Positions 14,701 through 23,999 of a stretch of DNA of 64,000 nt are shown here, in pieces. The notes beneath the pieces were generated by a model. The model was not told where the DNA came from. It searched no databases and was given only the letters and a program-made list of their open reading frames with translations. The translations under genes and the position numbers were made by a program. How positions within the stretch are numbered: the stretch's first letter is position 1; each line of letters starts with the position of its first letter. The DNA is from Rhyacichthys aspro (lineage: Eukaryota; Chordata; Actinopteri; Gobiiformes; Rhyacichthyidae). The stretch covers positions 18,372,198 through 18,436,197 of the forward strand of contig CM072166.1 of the NCBI GenBank assembly GCA_036850595.1, read 5' to 3'.

Positions 14701-17700
14701 TTCAGAAACAGTCCTCTGTTTATCTTTTATTTCCTCTTCCCTCTCTGCCCATTTTTCTTTGTGTGCCCCATTTATCACACACATGTAACACAAACTAACA
14801 GTCATACTTTTTGCCAATCACAACAGATTGCAGAAGCTGACCAATACAATAAAAAAAGAATAAAGTGATGGTGATTAAAAGTTTATGTCACTACGTGTAT
14901 TCTGGTTTATAGAGAGCCTAAGTCATGTGTTGTAAAACATTTTAATGAAAGTCAACTGACTTTGATTCCCTTTGTCATGTCATTTGTGGTGCTTGCAAGT
15001 TGAACACTGGGGTACTGTGGTGTAAATTAGCCCGCCCCTGGTGTAACCCCTGATAAGAGTTCAGGGTGCCCCTTGCACCATGGTGTCAAAGACAGACCAG
15101 TTGGCCCATCTGCAGACGTGCATCATGCACACACTGACGTGTCTGTCCTTCTGTCTAACTAAACAGTACTCCATATGTCCAGATCCTGACTCTTCAAAGG
15201 GGAGTCTAGGTTTATGCCTGAACATATAAAGAATACTGTTTGCCGGTAGCACAGACTTGCTTCTGAGATGGTAGAAGCATTCAAAGAAGATTATGTAGAG
15301 TTCAGTTTAACTGCTTATTTTCCCTTTTACTGGCAGGGGGATTTGAAGTGGTCTTGACCCCACAGAGCTGAGTGTGGAGAACACAGACAGCTTAAACAGA
15401 AAGGATCCATTTGGATCAAAGAGCTTGCAATAACAGCCACAAGTTACACTGAACAAAAATATGAACGCAACACTTTTGTTTTTGCTCCCATTTTTCATGA
15501 ACTGAACTTAAAGATCTAAGACTTTTTCTATGTACACAAAAGACCTATTTCTCTCAAATATTGTTCACAAATCTGTCTAAATCTGTGTTAGTGGGCACTT
15601 CTCCCTTGCCGAGATAATCCATCCACCTCACAGGTGTGGCACATCAAGATGCTCATTAGTTTTATCACACAGCACAATGCCACAGATGTCGCAAGTTTTG
15701 AGGGGGCATGCTGACTGCAGGAATGTCCACCAAAGCTGTTGCCCAACCGGCCTCACAACCACAGACCACATGTAACCACATCAGCCCAGGACCTCCACAT
15801 TCAGCATCTTCACCTCCAAGATAGTTTGAGACCAGCCACCTGGACAGCTGCTGCAACAATTGGTTTGCATAACCAAGGAATTTCTGCACAAATTGTCACT
15901 TTGGAGAGGTGTTCTCCTCACGGATGAGTCCTAGTTTTCACTGTTCAGGGCAGAGGGCAGACAGTGTGTATGGCATCGTGTGGGTGAGTGGTTTGCTGAT
16001 GTCAACGTTGTGGATCGAGTGGTGGTGGGGTTATGGTATGGGCAGGCGTATATTATGGACAGTGAACACAGGTGCATTTTATTGATGGCATATTGAATGC
16101 ACAGAGATACCGTGACAAGATCCTGAGGCCCACTGTTGTGCCATTCATCCACAACCATCACCTCATCTTTCAGCATGATAATGCACACCCCCATGTTGCA
16201 AGGATCTGTCCACAATTACCGGAAGCTATAAACATCCCAGTTCTTGCATGGCCAGCATACTCACCAGACATGTCACCCATTGAGCATGTTTCTGATGCTC
16301 TGGATCAATATCCAGCAACTTTGCACAACTTCGTTATGTTCTATAAAGAAACTCATTAATGTTAGACACAGGCAGTGCCATTGCTGAAATTAAAGCTTAG
16401 ACATTTTGTGGAGAAACAGAAGCTTCCGAAAATATGGGTGGATGACAGCATTCAAAATGAACTGGACAATACACACAAAAATTTGGTAGTTTATGGAAAA
16501 ATACACCAGCATCTTCAAATGTAAGGGTACAGCCAACTGACTGAGCAGTGCTGCGACAAAGTAAACAAGCCTAGGTTTCATTATCAATTCATCTGAAGAA
16601 AAGGACAAATTTCCCTGGTATGATGCTGTGGACAATATAATCTGCTTAAAACCATGCAAACGTTTTGAAGTCTGCACCCTTCAAGGTTCCAAGCAACAGC
16701 AAGGACACCATATTGACCAGTGAGTTACATTAGCCACTACGTAACGGTTAAAATGTAATGGTTGCTTTTCTCGTGTTTTATGATGTTATGTCACGTTTAA
16801 ATCAGTATTTAGCAGTAACATTATTTTCCTTTTGTTTTAATAAACACGTCTCAGGCTTCAGAGAACTCAAATGAAGGGACACATAATAGTATTTAGCCTT
16901 GTAGTTTTATGCGAGCGCCACCTGGTAAAGACTACAGCAAGTCAGCGGAAATGTAGCCTAGCCAGCTCATCTGTATTACATACAGAGAAATCAGTCTGGT
17001 ATTGCAGGGTTTGAACAGGATTTCAAGGCGGGACTAACACTGACTGAGTAAACCAATCAGAGAAATGTAAGGAAACCGACCGTCCAATTCTAGTTGTCAA
17101 CAAACCACAGCGTGCACCAGCATGGTTAGAGAGAAAAATGCTTCGGTGGTGAATGACTGTTGTTTTTGTTTTGAGGACACAGGGTGTAATATTGAGTTCA
17201 GTGCTTATTTCGATCATAGTAAGCTACCTAAACCTGCATACTGTTTTGGTTGAAAAAATTCTCGTGCTCAATATGAGGTGAAAGAAAATCCCGCCTCCCT
17301 CGCTACAATTGGCCAGTAAGAAAGAGCCAGAGCAGAATGCGGAGCAGATTGGACAATCCCAGACTGACTTTCTCTTTATGTAATACAACGAGAAAGCCGT
17401 CCGGCTGGCCAGGTTAGCAGAAATGGGGGCAGGATATGAAGTTAACTCTGTTCAGTTAAAGGGTCAGTGGCCAAAACTGAGTGTTTCAGAGGAGCGCTTC
17501 AGAGAGGGTTTCCCAGGGCCCTGTATATAACCTAAACCTTTTGATCAAAACATAAGATACGTTAGATATGTTACTTGACATGTTCAGTTTATTGCCAGAA
17601 GATTAAAAACAACACTAAATTGTTTGCATTTATTTGAGCTATAGATCTAAACAATGACAAATAAGCAGTGTATCAATACCAATAATGAAGTGCAAACTTG

Positions 17701-20700
17701 TGTACATACACCCATGCATGCATATATGCATCCATCTAAACCAAAAGATCTTTTGGGATGACAGACTTGTAAAATAGGAACAGTGCATATCTCTAATATT
17801 ATTGGTTGTGGTATTGGGTGAAAAATGTGGCAGTCATACCTAGGGATGGGAATTGATGCCATTGACGATTCTGCTTATCAATACGATTTTTTTAATCAAT
17901 TCTCTTATTGATACCTGATAGCTCTGTGTGGAAAAAAGTAGTCCTATATACTTTTTCAGCAACAAACAAGTAGTTTGAACACTTTCACTTGAGTATGTTA
18001 AATAACCTAAACAATAGCAAATTATATATAATGGGGAAGGAAACTGACTCACTCACTGAATCTTCTTCCTAATACAGAATTAAACTATTCTCTAAAAAAC
18101 AGGGATGGAAGCCTAGATCGCATTTAGAAAACTAGTTTGCGATTAAATATGTTTTAACCAAATGTAAGAGAAAACATGAACAATTCAAATGCATTCATTG
18201 TGCCTGTGCCTGTCATCATCTAAAATGTGAGAATTGTAAGAAGATTTATACGTCATACAGTGTGTTAGAATATGTCCGTTTTTTATAAGACGCTGGTGAT
18301 TTTTAGCATTGCATAATACTGTTCAAAGGTGCTGCTTGGGCAGATTTATGCAACAAATCGAAAACACAGCATTCACACATGTATTTGCCCTGCAGTTACT
18401 GTAAACGCCATCATTTTCGTCTTGTTTAGTAAAAGAAAGCCGATTAGATTGTTTCTTCCTCTCTGTGCTAAAATCAATTTTACGTCACGACGCACAAATG
18501 CATAGGATACCATGCTATGGTGCCCGATAAAGGGATAGTTGTGAGTTCTTGGACTCTGGTTGGGACTAGGAGCAGGAGCATCAATAAGAGGGATCGTTAA
18601 CCTCAAAGGCATACGATTCCGATGGACCGTAAAATTTAGAACAGGTTCTCGAGTGGGACCAGTTTTCAGTTCCCATCCCTAGTCATACCTCGTCATTGTC
18701 CAAATGCCCTCTCCAGAGTGTTAAGTGCCCTACTGAGATGGTTGTTGAACACAATTTGTGCAGGTGTAGTATGCTGGTTTTCCGCTTCATCAACCAAGGT
18801 AACAGTAGATGTGCTTCAAACCCAGAAATCACCACAGGCAGATCTACTTTAGCAAGTCTCTCTGTCACTTTAGAGAAACGTGAACGACTCTGATCCCGCT
18901 CAAACAATGATGAATTGCCGAACACCCTGGCATCGTGACCTGGCCAGCCAACATTTATGTCCCAAAACTAAAGTCGATGGTCTACTGTACTGTGCAGAAT
19001 GATGAAGTAAAATCCACTCCGATTGTAATCGGCCTGGGCAGTCAGGTGGGGTTAAAATCCGTATACGTGTTCCCTCAATAGCCCCTACACATTCTGGGAA
19101 ACCCCACCGATCTTGGAAACCCTGGATAATTGTTTGTATTTAATTTTAGAGGGTGTTTTGATGGGCAGCATATGGTTCAATATGCCGAGGAAACATCATG
19201 GCCCCTCATAGAGACAGCAGTAGACTGGCCAATATGAAATAAATGTGAAAAATGAAAAAAACTCCACATTTGTGGCCCATCTCCAAATCCATGTAGCAGC
19301 ACGTTGTTCCACAGGCAAAGACTACCTTTGGCGGATAGCATTGCAACTCGCGTTGAACATTTCAGATTCAGTTCAATTTAATTTTATTTGTATAGTCCAA
19401 TATCACAACAACAGTTGCCTCAGAGGGCTTCACAAAACAGACAGTAAATATGCAAACATGCCCATAACACACGCAAAGTTGCAGTAATTTGATTATTTGT
19501 TTCAGTTATTATTTTAAATTATTATTTATTAACTATAATGTGTCTATTATAATAAGTCAATAATTACTAAACAATCATGTCACGTGGCAGATTTCAGATA
19601 AACATACCACATGCAAATTATAGGCTGTTTCAACATTAATAATAATGTTATTAAGATTCATAATAATAATTGAAATGAAAAAGGCAGAATCAAATCCTCA
19701 CCAATTGTAAGTGACTTCTCAGTGCAGACTCATTTATTGATGTTCTAGCCTTCATTAATTGCCATTGACCTCCCTCTTTACGTTTTGGTTGGTTTCCTTT
19801 TTTTTCAGTTTTGATGGCTTCATAGCTTTGTTTGATAGCTGCTCGCCACATATTACACAGGGTGGGCTTGGACAGTGTATCACCTGTTGAGATGAAGCTG
19901 TAATTTAAGTTTGACTCATGGTACTTTTTTTTTAAAGGTGGTAACTTCTGCTGTTTCATCATTGATTCAATCAAAGAAGCTCTCCACTTTATTGCTTTCC
20001 AACTTAAAAAAAAAAAAACTGCTGTTTTTGAGTCACTGCATATGTCTTTAATCACTTCCACTAAGAGGTCAGCAACTCTCATTGCAGACATTTAAAAATT
20101 GATGTCTAATTTGGGGCAATACATTTTACCTTCTCTTTGTGTTTTGCTCCCCTGATGTGGTTCTTGAGAAGTCCATGCACCAGGAGAGTGGTCAACCCTG
20201 TATCGGCAGTACCGAGAAGTTTGAACTCGTTGGTATCACCACCACTCCTGTTGGTTTCTGCCAGAATAAGATTAAACTTAATTTAAATGTAGCTTAACTC
20301 TTCTAGACTGTTTTTCTAAATTTATAAACTACTTATTTTTCACTTATTCACATAAAATCATATCCATCCTTCAATAAGTTATTGTTTCAGTCCTTCATTA
20401 TACTTCCATCATTAATTGTTAATTCAATCTCCATATCCAAATAGCGTCTGTTTATTAATCTTGGTCAAAAAACATCACCTTTTTTCATAGTTTATGCTTA
20501 AGTGTGGTTATTTTATTTCATACATAGATAACTGTCAGTCTATAAACTCGCGTTCAAATTCATATTATGCTTTATTATTCTTTTCCTTTTTGAGGTGGTG
20601 CCCAAAATCAATTTCACTTAGCCTAATACTTTCTCTTTTCAAAAATATGCAAGTAAACAAACTCAAGTATGAACAATAATCAAATTCAAAGCCAGACAAC

Positions 20701-22056
20701 AAACTGCAATACAACATTACAATAACAGTCAAACATGTCTGGAAAAAAGAAAAGCCCATGCATACAAATTGTCAGGACTGGTATTTGTGGTGTGAACAAT
20801 CACACAGTTTGTATATTAAGCTTAGCGCCAGAGCAAAATGGCAGCACTCACTTATAAGACTTGCATTGGATGTTACTTCCTCATGTCAACAAAAGGCATG
20901 GTGCAGGAGTTGTCCCTTCACAAAGATCTGGGAGGCTCAAGATGCCTTTCAGGAGCTCAGGGGCCATTTTCTGGCTCTGTTGTACAGCATTATTATGCTG
21001 AGTTGGGCTGGGTACAATAATGAAGCCTTCAGACCCCTTTTAAAGTTCTGTCATTATGTCCTGGTTCTGCACTCATTCGTCCAGTATTTCATGGCTGTTT
21101 GACGATCGTGATAATCCTGTTTACCTCTTCGCTGGGCCTCTCTGAGAGGAGGAGCTCCTTCGTCTGAGGATGGCAGCAACTCTTTAACAGTCTCGTGAAG
21201 CTGTTTTGGTTTCGGGCGGTCACTCTCTGTAGACAGGTGATGTCTCTACAGATTGGTAACTTTAAAAGTAAAAGTGAAATCGGCAGCTTACTTACCTTCT
21301 GGAGTTTCTGCTCCAATAGTAATGGCGTTGAATGTTGAGCTGGCACTAGCATCTTCTTTCTTGGTAGCTTTGTAACCCTTGGACAGCATTTTAGAAGAAA
21401 TGGGGATTGCTCTGTTGGGCTTGGTATGAGAGAAAACCGTGCGAGACAGAGAGTGTAAACAGAAAGTTGAGCCCTGTTGAAATTATACTGGAGCATACGT
21501 GCCACGTCTACTCCATTGCTTACCCGGAAGCCCACTCTCATGAGCCATAACTTTTGAACTAGCCTAAATAAGTTCATTTGGTCCACAGGAGTTAACTTTT
21601 CTCAAAACTTTCTTATAAACAGACCAGTGTTGTCTAAGCATTGTACCATGACATGTTTCAAATGCTAATTTCCTGCAGTCTTCCTCAGAAGGGTCACTAC
21701 TATGGCTACTATGATGTGTCTTGTCAGCTGGTTTATACAGGTTCCAGGTCTGACAACGGAACCTGTATAAACCAGCTGAGATATCACATACCTTTGAGAC
21801 CTATTTGTGCTAGACAATGACATTTTTACATGTTACACACTATTTGACATGCTGTTTGGTACATGGATGGATGTTCGAAGTTGAGAGAAGCCAACTTAAT
21901 GCTTTTAGACAGCCTCTTTATTCGTTTACATAATAGCCTACAATATTATTAATCCAACCAAGTTTATAGTAAAGATGATTTATTCGTTTCACATGAAATG
22001 ACCCACAACTCTTTTCATCCAGAGGTTTATACAGACTTTGTTGAGTGTGTGTATAC

Positions 22057-22114
<58 letters not shown>

Positions 22115-22338
22115 CAGGTATAACTCATGTTTCTCTTTTTGCTGGAGCAGACCTGAGCAAAGCAGATGCCTCAGAGCAGATCGGTGATGGAGTCCAGATG
22201 GAGGTGCAGGGTGTGAGTGCTCCTGTCCACAGCCAGTCCACAGCCAAACATGTCCAGAAGAGGAACTGTTCTAAAGGATTTCTAAAACCCAACAGATTTG
22301 CTATTACAAAGATTAGGAACTACAATATCAAAGACTGA
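2775..22338 (+). CDS. ccdc57: Coiled-coil domain protein 57, C-terminal exons
   Basis: Ten open exons with GT-AG borders: 2775-2853, 8619-8758, 8831-8993, 11149-11241, 12184-12361, 12562-12647, 13285-13483, 13551-13636, 13865-13970 and 22151-22338 (TGA at 22336). Phases match across every junction from 8619 onward. Early exons encode coiled coil (SLEVQLQELQKAIMELD; YRRQLSASLEREKNLEQ; MERLHQQNSRLQAVVRQM). Exon 13285 has the family signature RLKQAASCIARLNRDKQQL, and the last exon ends in KIRNYNIKD. Known family role: centrosome/centriolar-satellite and microtubule-associated protein linked to centriole duplication and cilia. The exon 13285 start could also be 13288. N-terminal exons expected between 2321 and 8619 were not found, so the gene may be N-terminally truncated or a pseudogene. 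Placement directly upstream of fasn on the same strand supports the name. Confidence 0.8.
2854..8618. other. Long ccdc57 intron or lost-exon interval
   Basis: Almost 5.8 kb with no coding exon that I can support, although related proteins should have several coiled-coil exons here. It contains a diverged SINE tail (5585-5770) and a common fish repeat segment around 7240-7350 (a GCCGGATGCCCTTCCT motif known from fish non-LTR tails). The remainder is AT-rich and unassigned. Confidence 0.5.
5585..5770 (+). repeat. Diverged SINE 3' fragment
   Basis: The segment has the body and tail of the SINE found more intact at 22899-23842 and 50019-50450: CCCTAGTGAATG, GAGAGTGAATGGTTGTCTGTCA, GGCTCCAGTCACC, then AAGCGGTAGAAGATGAATGAATGA. 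The tRNA-like head is missing. It is clearly older than the other two copies. Confidence 0.75.
8994..11148. other. ccdc57 intron with dispersed repeats
   Basis: A repeat-like block at about 9236-9430 has GGTGCTTTCACACCT and, inverted, AGGTGTGAAAGC, a signature of fish DNA-transposon ends. A second block at about 10205-10850 has three diverged internal units built on 'accaaattTCATGTCT.TATGACAA'. No coding exon is seen. Confidence 0.45.
10207..10850. repeat. Diverged internal tandem units
   Basis: Three related units start near 10227, 10614 and 10747. Each has 'TACCAAATTT(C/A)AT', a TATGACAA block and, in two of them, a GGGC(G)..GG(A)GGTCCATTT/GAAATCCATTT block. This is probably part of a decayed transposable element; the family is not recognised. 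Confidence 0.45.
11242..12183. other. ccdc57 intron with hAT-like end
   Basis: CAGTAGGGATGCAACAATTC at about 11732 resembles the end of a fish hAT element (TAGGGATGCAAC...). I see no matching opposite end, so it is likely a truncated copy ending near 11830. No exon is visible. Confidence 0.35.
12648..13284 (+). other. ccdc57 intron with an uncertain exon-like segment
   Basis: From 12848 (after TTCAAG) one frame reads DCPDQATVLMLWT, then TAA, then continues open from an ATG at 12896 to TAA near 13053. That downstream piece includes KQPRPKYRLTEQGSALGQ. A usable acceptor (branch-like CTTAAC then GATGCAG, exon start 12902) exists, but no donor restores phase to the next exon. It may be a decayed ccdc57 exon or chance. 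Skipping it leaves the gene in phase. Confidence 0.35.
15446..16360 (-). mobile_element. Tc1/mariner-like DNA transposon remnant
   Basis: The left end is the fish Tc1-like terminus ACTGAACAAAAATATGAACG after a TA. Internal + strand sequence at 16072-16359 keeps transposase text: QHDNAHPHVAR and SPDMSPIEHV, the second Asp and the Glu of the DDE triad. The rest of the transposase is broken by frameshifts and deletions, with pieces readable on both strands. The right terminal repeat was not found, so this is a dead, truncated copy. Strand assignment is uncertain, because the transposase motifs themselves read on the + strand. Confidence 0.7.
17841..18681. mobile_element. hAT-type nonautonomous element (841 bp)
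   Basis: The ends are TAGGGATGGGAATTGA and TCCCATCCCTA (inverted). They are flanked by a perfect 8-bp duplication, GTCATACC, at 17833-17840 and 18682-18689. An 8-bp target duplication with TAGGG ends is typical of hAT. No transposase is seen inside. Confidence 0.85.
18683..19200 (-). pseudogene. PIF/Harbinger transposase remnant
   Basis: The minus strand reads WGFPECVGAIEGTRIRIL (about 19040-19110) and, in another frame, NVGWPGHDARVFGNSSLFERD (about 18890-18960). These are the two Asp-containing blocks of HARBI1-like DDE transposases (consensus GAIDGTHI and HDARV). The first catalytic Asp is Glu here, and at least one frameshift separates the blocks. A minus-strand open frame at 19690-20091, containing TLSKPTLCNMWRAAIKQS, may be the same element's N-terminal part; that is less sure. 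Terminal repeats were not found. Confidence 0.7.
19368..19480 (+). repeat. Fish dispersed repeat fragment
   Basis: TCAGTTCAATTTAATTTTATTTGTATAG followed by a 'CAACAGTTGCCTCAGAGGGCTTCACAAA' type block (each read here in parts) is a very common teleost interspersed sequence. A shorter copy of its first part lies at 54953-54985 in fasn intron 32. Confidence 0.55.
21724..21779. repeat. Perfect 22-bp inverted repeat hairpin
   Basis: The arms are 21724-21745 (TCAGCTGGTTTATACAGGTTCC) and 21758-21779, with a 12-nt loop. Pairing is perfect. It lies in ccdc57's last intron, about 370 bp upstream of the last exon. The cause is unknown; it may be two fused transposon ends. Confidence 0.85.
21818..22331 (+). 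repeat. Duplicated block, copy 1 (with native last ccdc57 exon)
   Basis: This segment covers the end of the last intron, a TA microsatellite and exon 22151-22338 up to codon KIRNYNI. It recurs nearly unchanged at 22990-23480. Differences seen are six or seven bases near the left edge (TGTTACA) and TA repeat length. Copy 1 keeps the KD-stop C-terminus, so it is the original. Confidence 0.9.
22060..22113. repeat. TA dinucleotide microsatellite
   Basis: About 27 TA/AT units lie immediately before the final intron acceptor region. The shorter copy in the duplicate is at 23227-23262. Confidence 0.9.
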
Positions 22339-22898
22339 CCCAAACAGCCTGTTTGATGATAACACATGTAAAAACACATGAATTTTTGTTTGTTTTTGCC
22401 TTTTATTTGATAGAGACAGAGAAGACAGACAAACATATTTGAGAGACAGGGGAATGACACTGAGCACATGTCCTGAACCAGACTTTAACCCAGGTGAGCC
22501 ACGGTGGCACCCTGGGTGATTTTATTTTTGACTAATACATGGCATTGTCAACTACCAGCATCCACCCATTGTATTACAATGTGGGAACAACAGTCTAAGC
22601 AAGGATGCCCAGATCTCTTTCCACTTCCTCAAGATCTTCCAGGGAAATAAGAAGATTTTTGGCCTCTGGGTCTGCCTCATCTGCTTCTCTCAAGCTTCTC
22701 TGCACTGAGCTCCAGTCTTCTTAATGGAGCAGCCTGTTCTCACCTCCAAAGAGTCTTAAAGTCTTTCACTTGAAACAGTACCTCTCCAAATACAAGGAGC
22801 TGGTCTGCCACATATTTCTGACTTGATCTGGGACATGGAGGTGCTGATGCTTATCTCACTGCATTACTTAATATTTAAGTAATATATAATTATATATA
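22339..22898. other. ccdc57 3' flank
   Basis: This interval follows the ccdc57 stop and should contain its 3' UTR. I see no clear AATAAA signal close behind the stop, and nothing else recognisable before the SINE. Confidence 0.4.
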
Positions 22899-22989
22899 GG
22901 GGTGCACGGTAGCGGAGTGGTTAGCGCTCCCGCTTCACAGCAAGAAGGTCGTGAGTACGAATCCCGGCCAACCCAAAAAAACATCGATT

Positions 22990-23221
22990 TGACATTTTTA
23001 CACACTATTTGACATGCTGTTTGGTACATGGATGGATGTTCGAAGTTGAGAGAAGCCAACTTAATGCTTTTAGACAGCCTCTTTATTCGTTTACATAATA
23101 GCCTACAATATTATTAATCCAACCAAGTTTATAGTAAAGATGATTTATTCGTTTCACATGAAATGACCCACAACTCTTTTCATCCAGAGGTTTATACAGA
23201 CTTTGTTGAGTGTGTGTATAC

Positions 23222-23263
<42 letters not shown>

Positions 23264-23480
23264 CAGGTATAACTCATGTTTCTCTTTTTGCTGGAGCAGA
23301 CCTGAGCAAAGCAGATGCCTCAGAGCAGATCGGTGATGGAGTCCAGATGGAGGTGCAGGGTGTGAGTGCTCCTGTCCACAGCCAGTCCACAGCCAAACAT
23401 GTCCAGAAGAGGAACTGTTCTAAAGGATTTCTAAAACCCAACAGATTTGCTATTACAAAGATTAGGAACTACAATATCAA
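22990..23480 (+). repeat. Duplicated block, copy 2 (inside SINE)
   Basis: Near-identical copy of 21818-22331. The acceptor (TGGAGCAG) and exon from 23300 are intact, but the copy breaks off after AATATCAA. It loses the KD-stop and reads on through NGRLRPKAAVANPKNIIG to TAA at 23533-23535. The breakpoint filler 23485-23506 repeats 22 bp of the same SINE at 23756-23777. Confidence 0.9.
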
Positions 23481-23535
23481 TGGGCGCCTAAGGCCCAAAG
23501 CAGCTGTAGCCAACCCAAAAAACATCATTGGCTAA
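23300..23535 (+). pseudogene. ccdc57: Duplicate ccdc57 terminal exon with new C-terminus
   Basis: The reading frame, acceptor and phase (needs one preceding base) equal those of the native last exon. Splicing from the donor at 13970 to this copy would therefore give an intact frame. The encoded end differs: 18 SINE- and filler-derived residues replace the conserved final Lys-Asp. Whether it is ever spliced in cannot be seen; it is most simply a processed-free genomic duplicate with no own promoter. Confidence 0.7.
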
Positions 23536-23999
23536 CTCTGGTCTGTCTGTGAGGAGTCTGCATGTCCTCCCCGTGTCACCGTGGGTTCTCTCCGGGATCT
23601 CCGGCTTCCTCCCACCGTCCAAAGACATGCATGTATAGGTGAATTGGTGACTCTAAAGTGCCCCTAGTGGATGAATGTGAGAGTGAATGGTTGTCTGTCA
23701 ATGTACGTCTAAGTGTCAGCCCTGTGACGAACTGGCCACTGTCCAGGGTGTACCCCGCCTAAGGCCCAAAGCAGCTGGGATAGGCTCCAGCCACCCGCGA
23801 CCCCACAAAGTGGGATAAGCGGTAGAAGATGAAATGAAATGAATAATTATATATATATATATAATATATATTATATATTATAAAATATATATAATTAATT
23901 ATTTGGCCGTGAGCCCCGTAAAGCCTAAGAAACCACAGATGCAAAAAGCAGAGAAGATCCTGTAAAACAAAACAATGAAATACAGTTCACTAGCTCTCT

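Larger units (their letters stand above)
13971..22150. other. Last ccdc57 intron (8.2 kb), transposon-filled
   Basis: The intron contains a Tc1-like remnant (15446-16360), a hAT MITE (17841-18681), a Harbinger transposase remnant (about 18683-19200, minus) and a fish repeat fragment (19368-19480). It also has a perfect hairpin (21724-21779) and a TA microsatellite (22060-22113). An open minus frame at 21089-21586 matches nothing I know. No further ccdc57 exon was found, and phase 1 is kept directly from 13970 to 22151. Confidence 0.6.
22899..23842 (+). mobile_element. tRNA-derived SINE interrupted by ccdc57 duplicate
   Basis: The head at 22899-22986 has an A box (TAGCGGAGTGG) and a B box-like GAGTACGAATC. 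The body resumes at about 23507 and runs to a GAAATGAAATGA tail. Between them sits the duplicated ccdc57 block (22990-23480) plus a short filler. Flanks 22886-22898 and 23843-23855 both read ATAATTATATATA, a 13-bp target duplication, though in AT-rich sequence. The uninterrupted relative at 50019-50450 shows the join expected without the insert. Confidence 0.85.

Noticed and set aside
21089..21586. 165-codon open frame on the minus strand
   Set aside because: The longest minus frame in the window, but no recognisable domain, no splice or promoter context and low-complexity composition. Likely chance within transposon debris.
22899..22986. tRNA gene
   Set aside because: It has A and B boxes, but it is the head of a SINE with body, tail and target duplication. 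It does not fold as a full tRNA gene by inspection.
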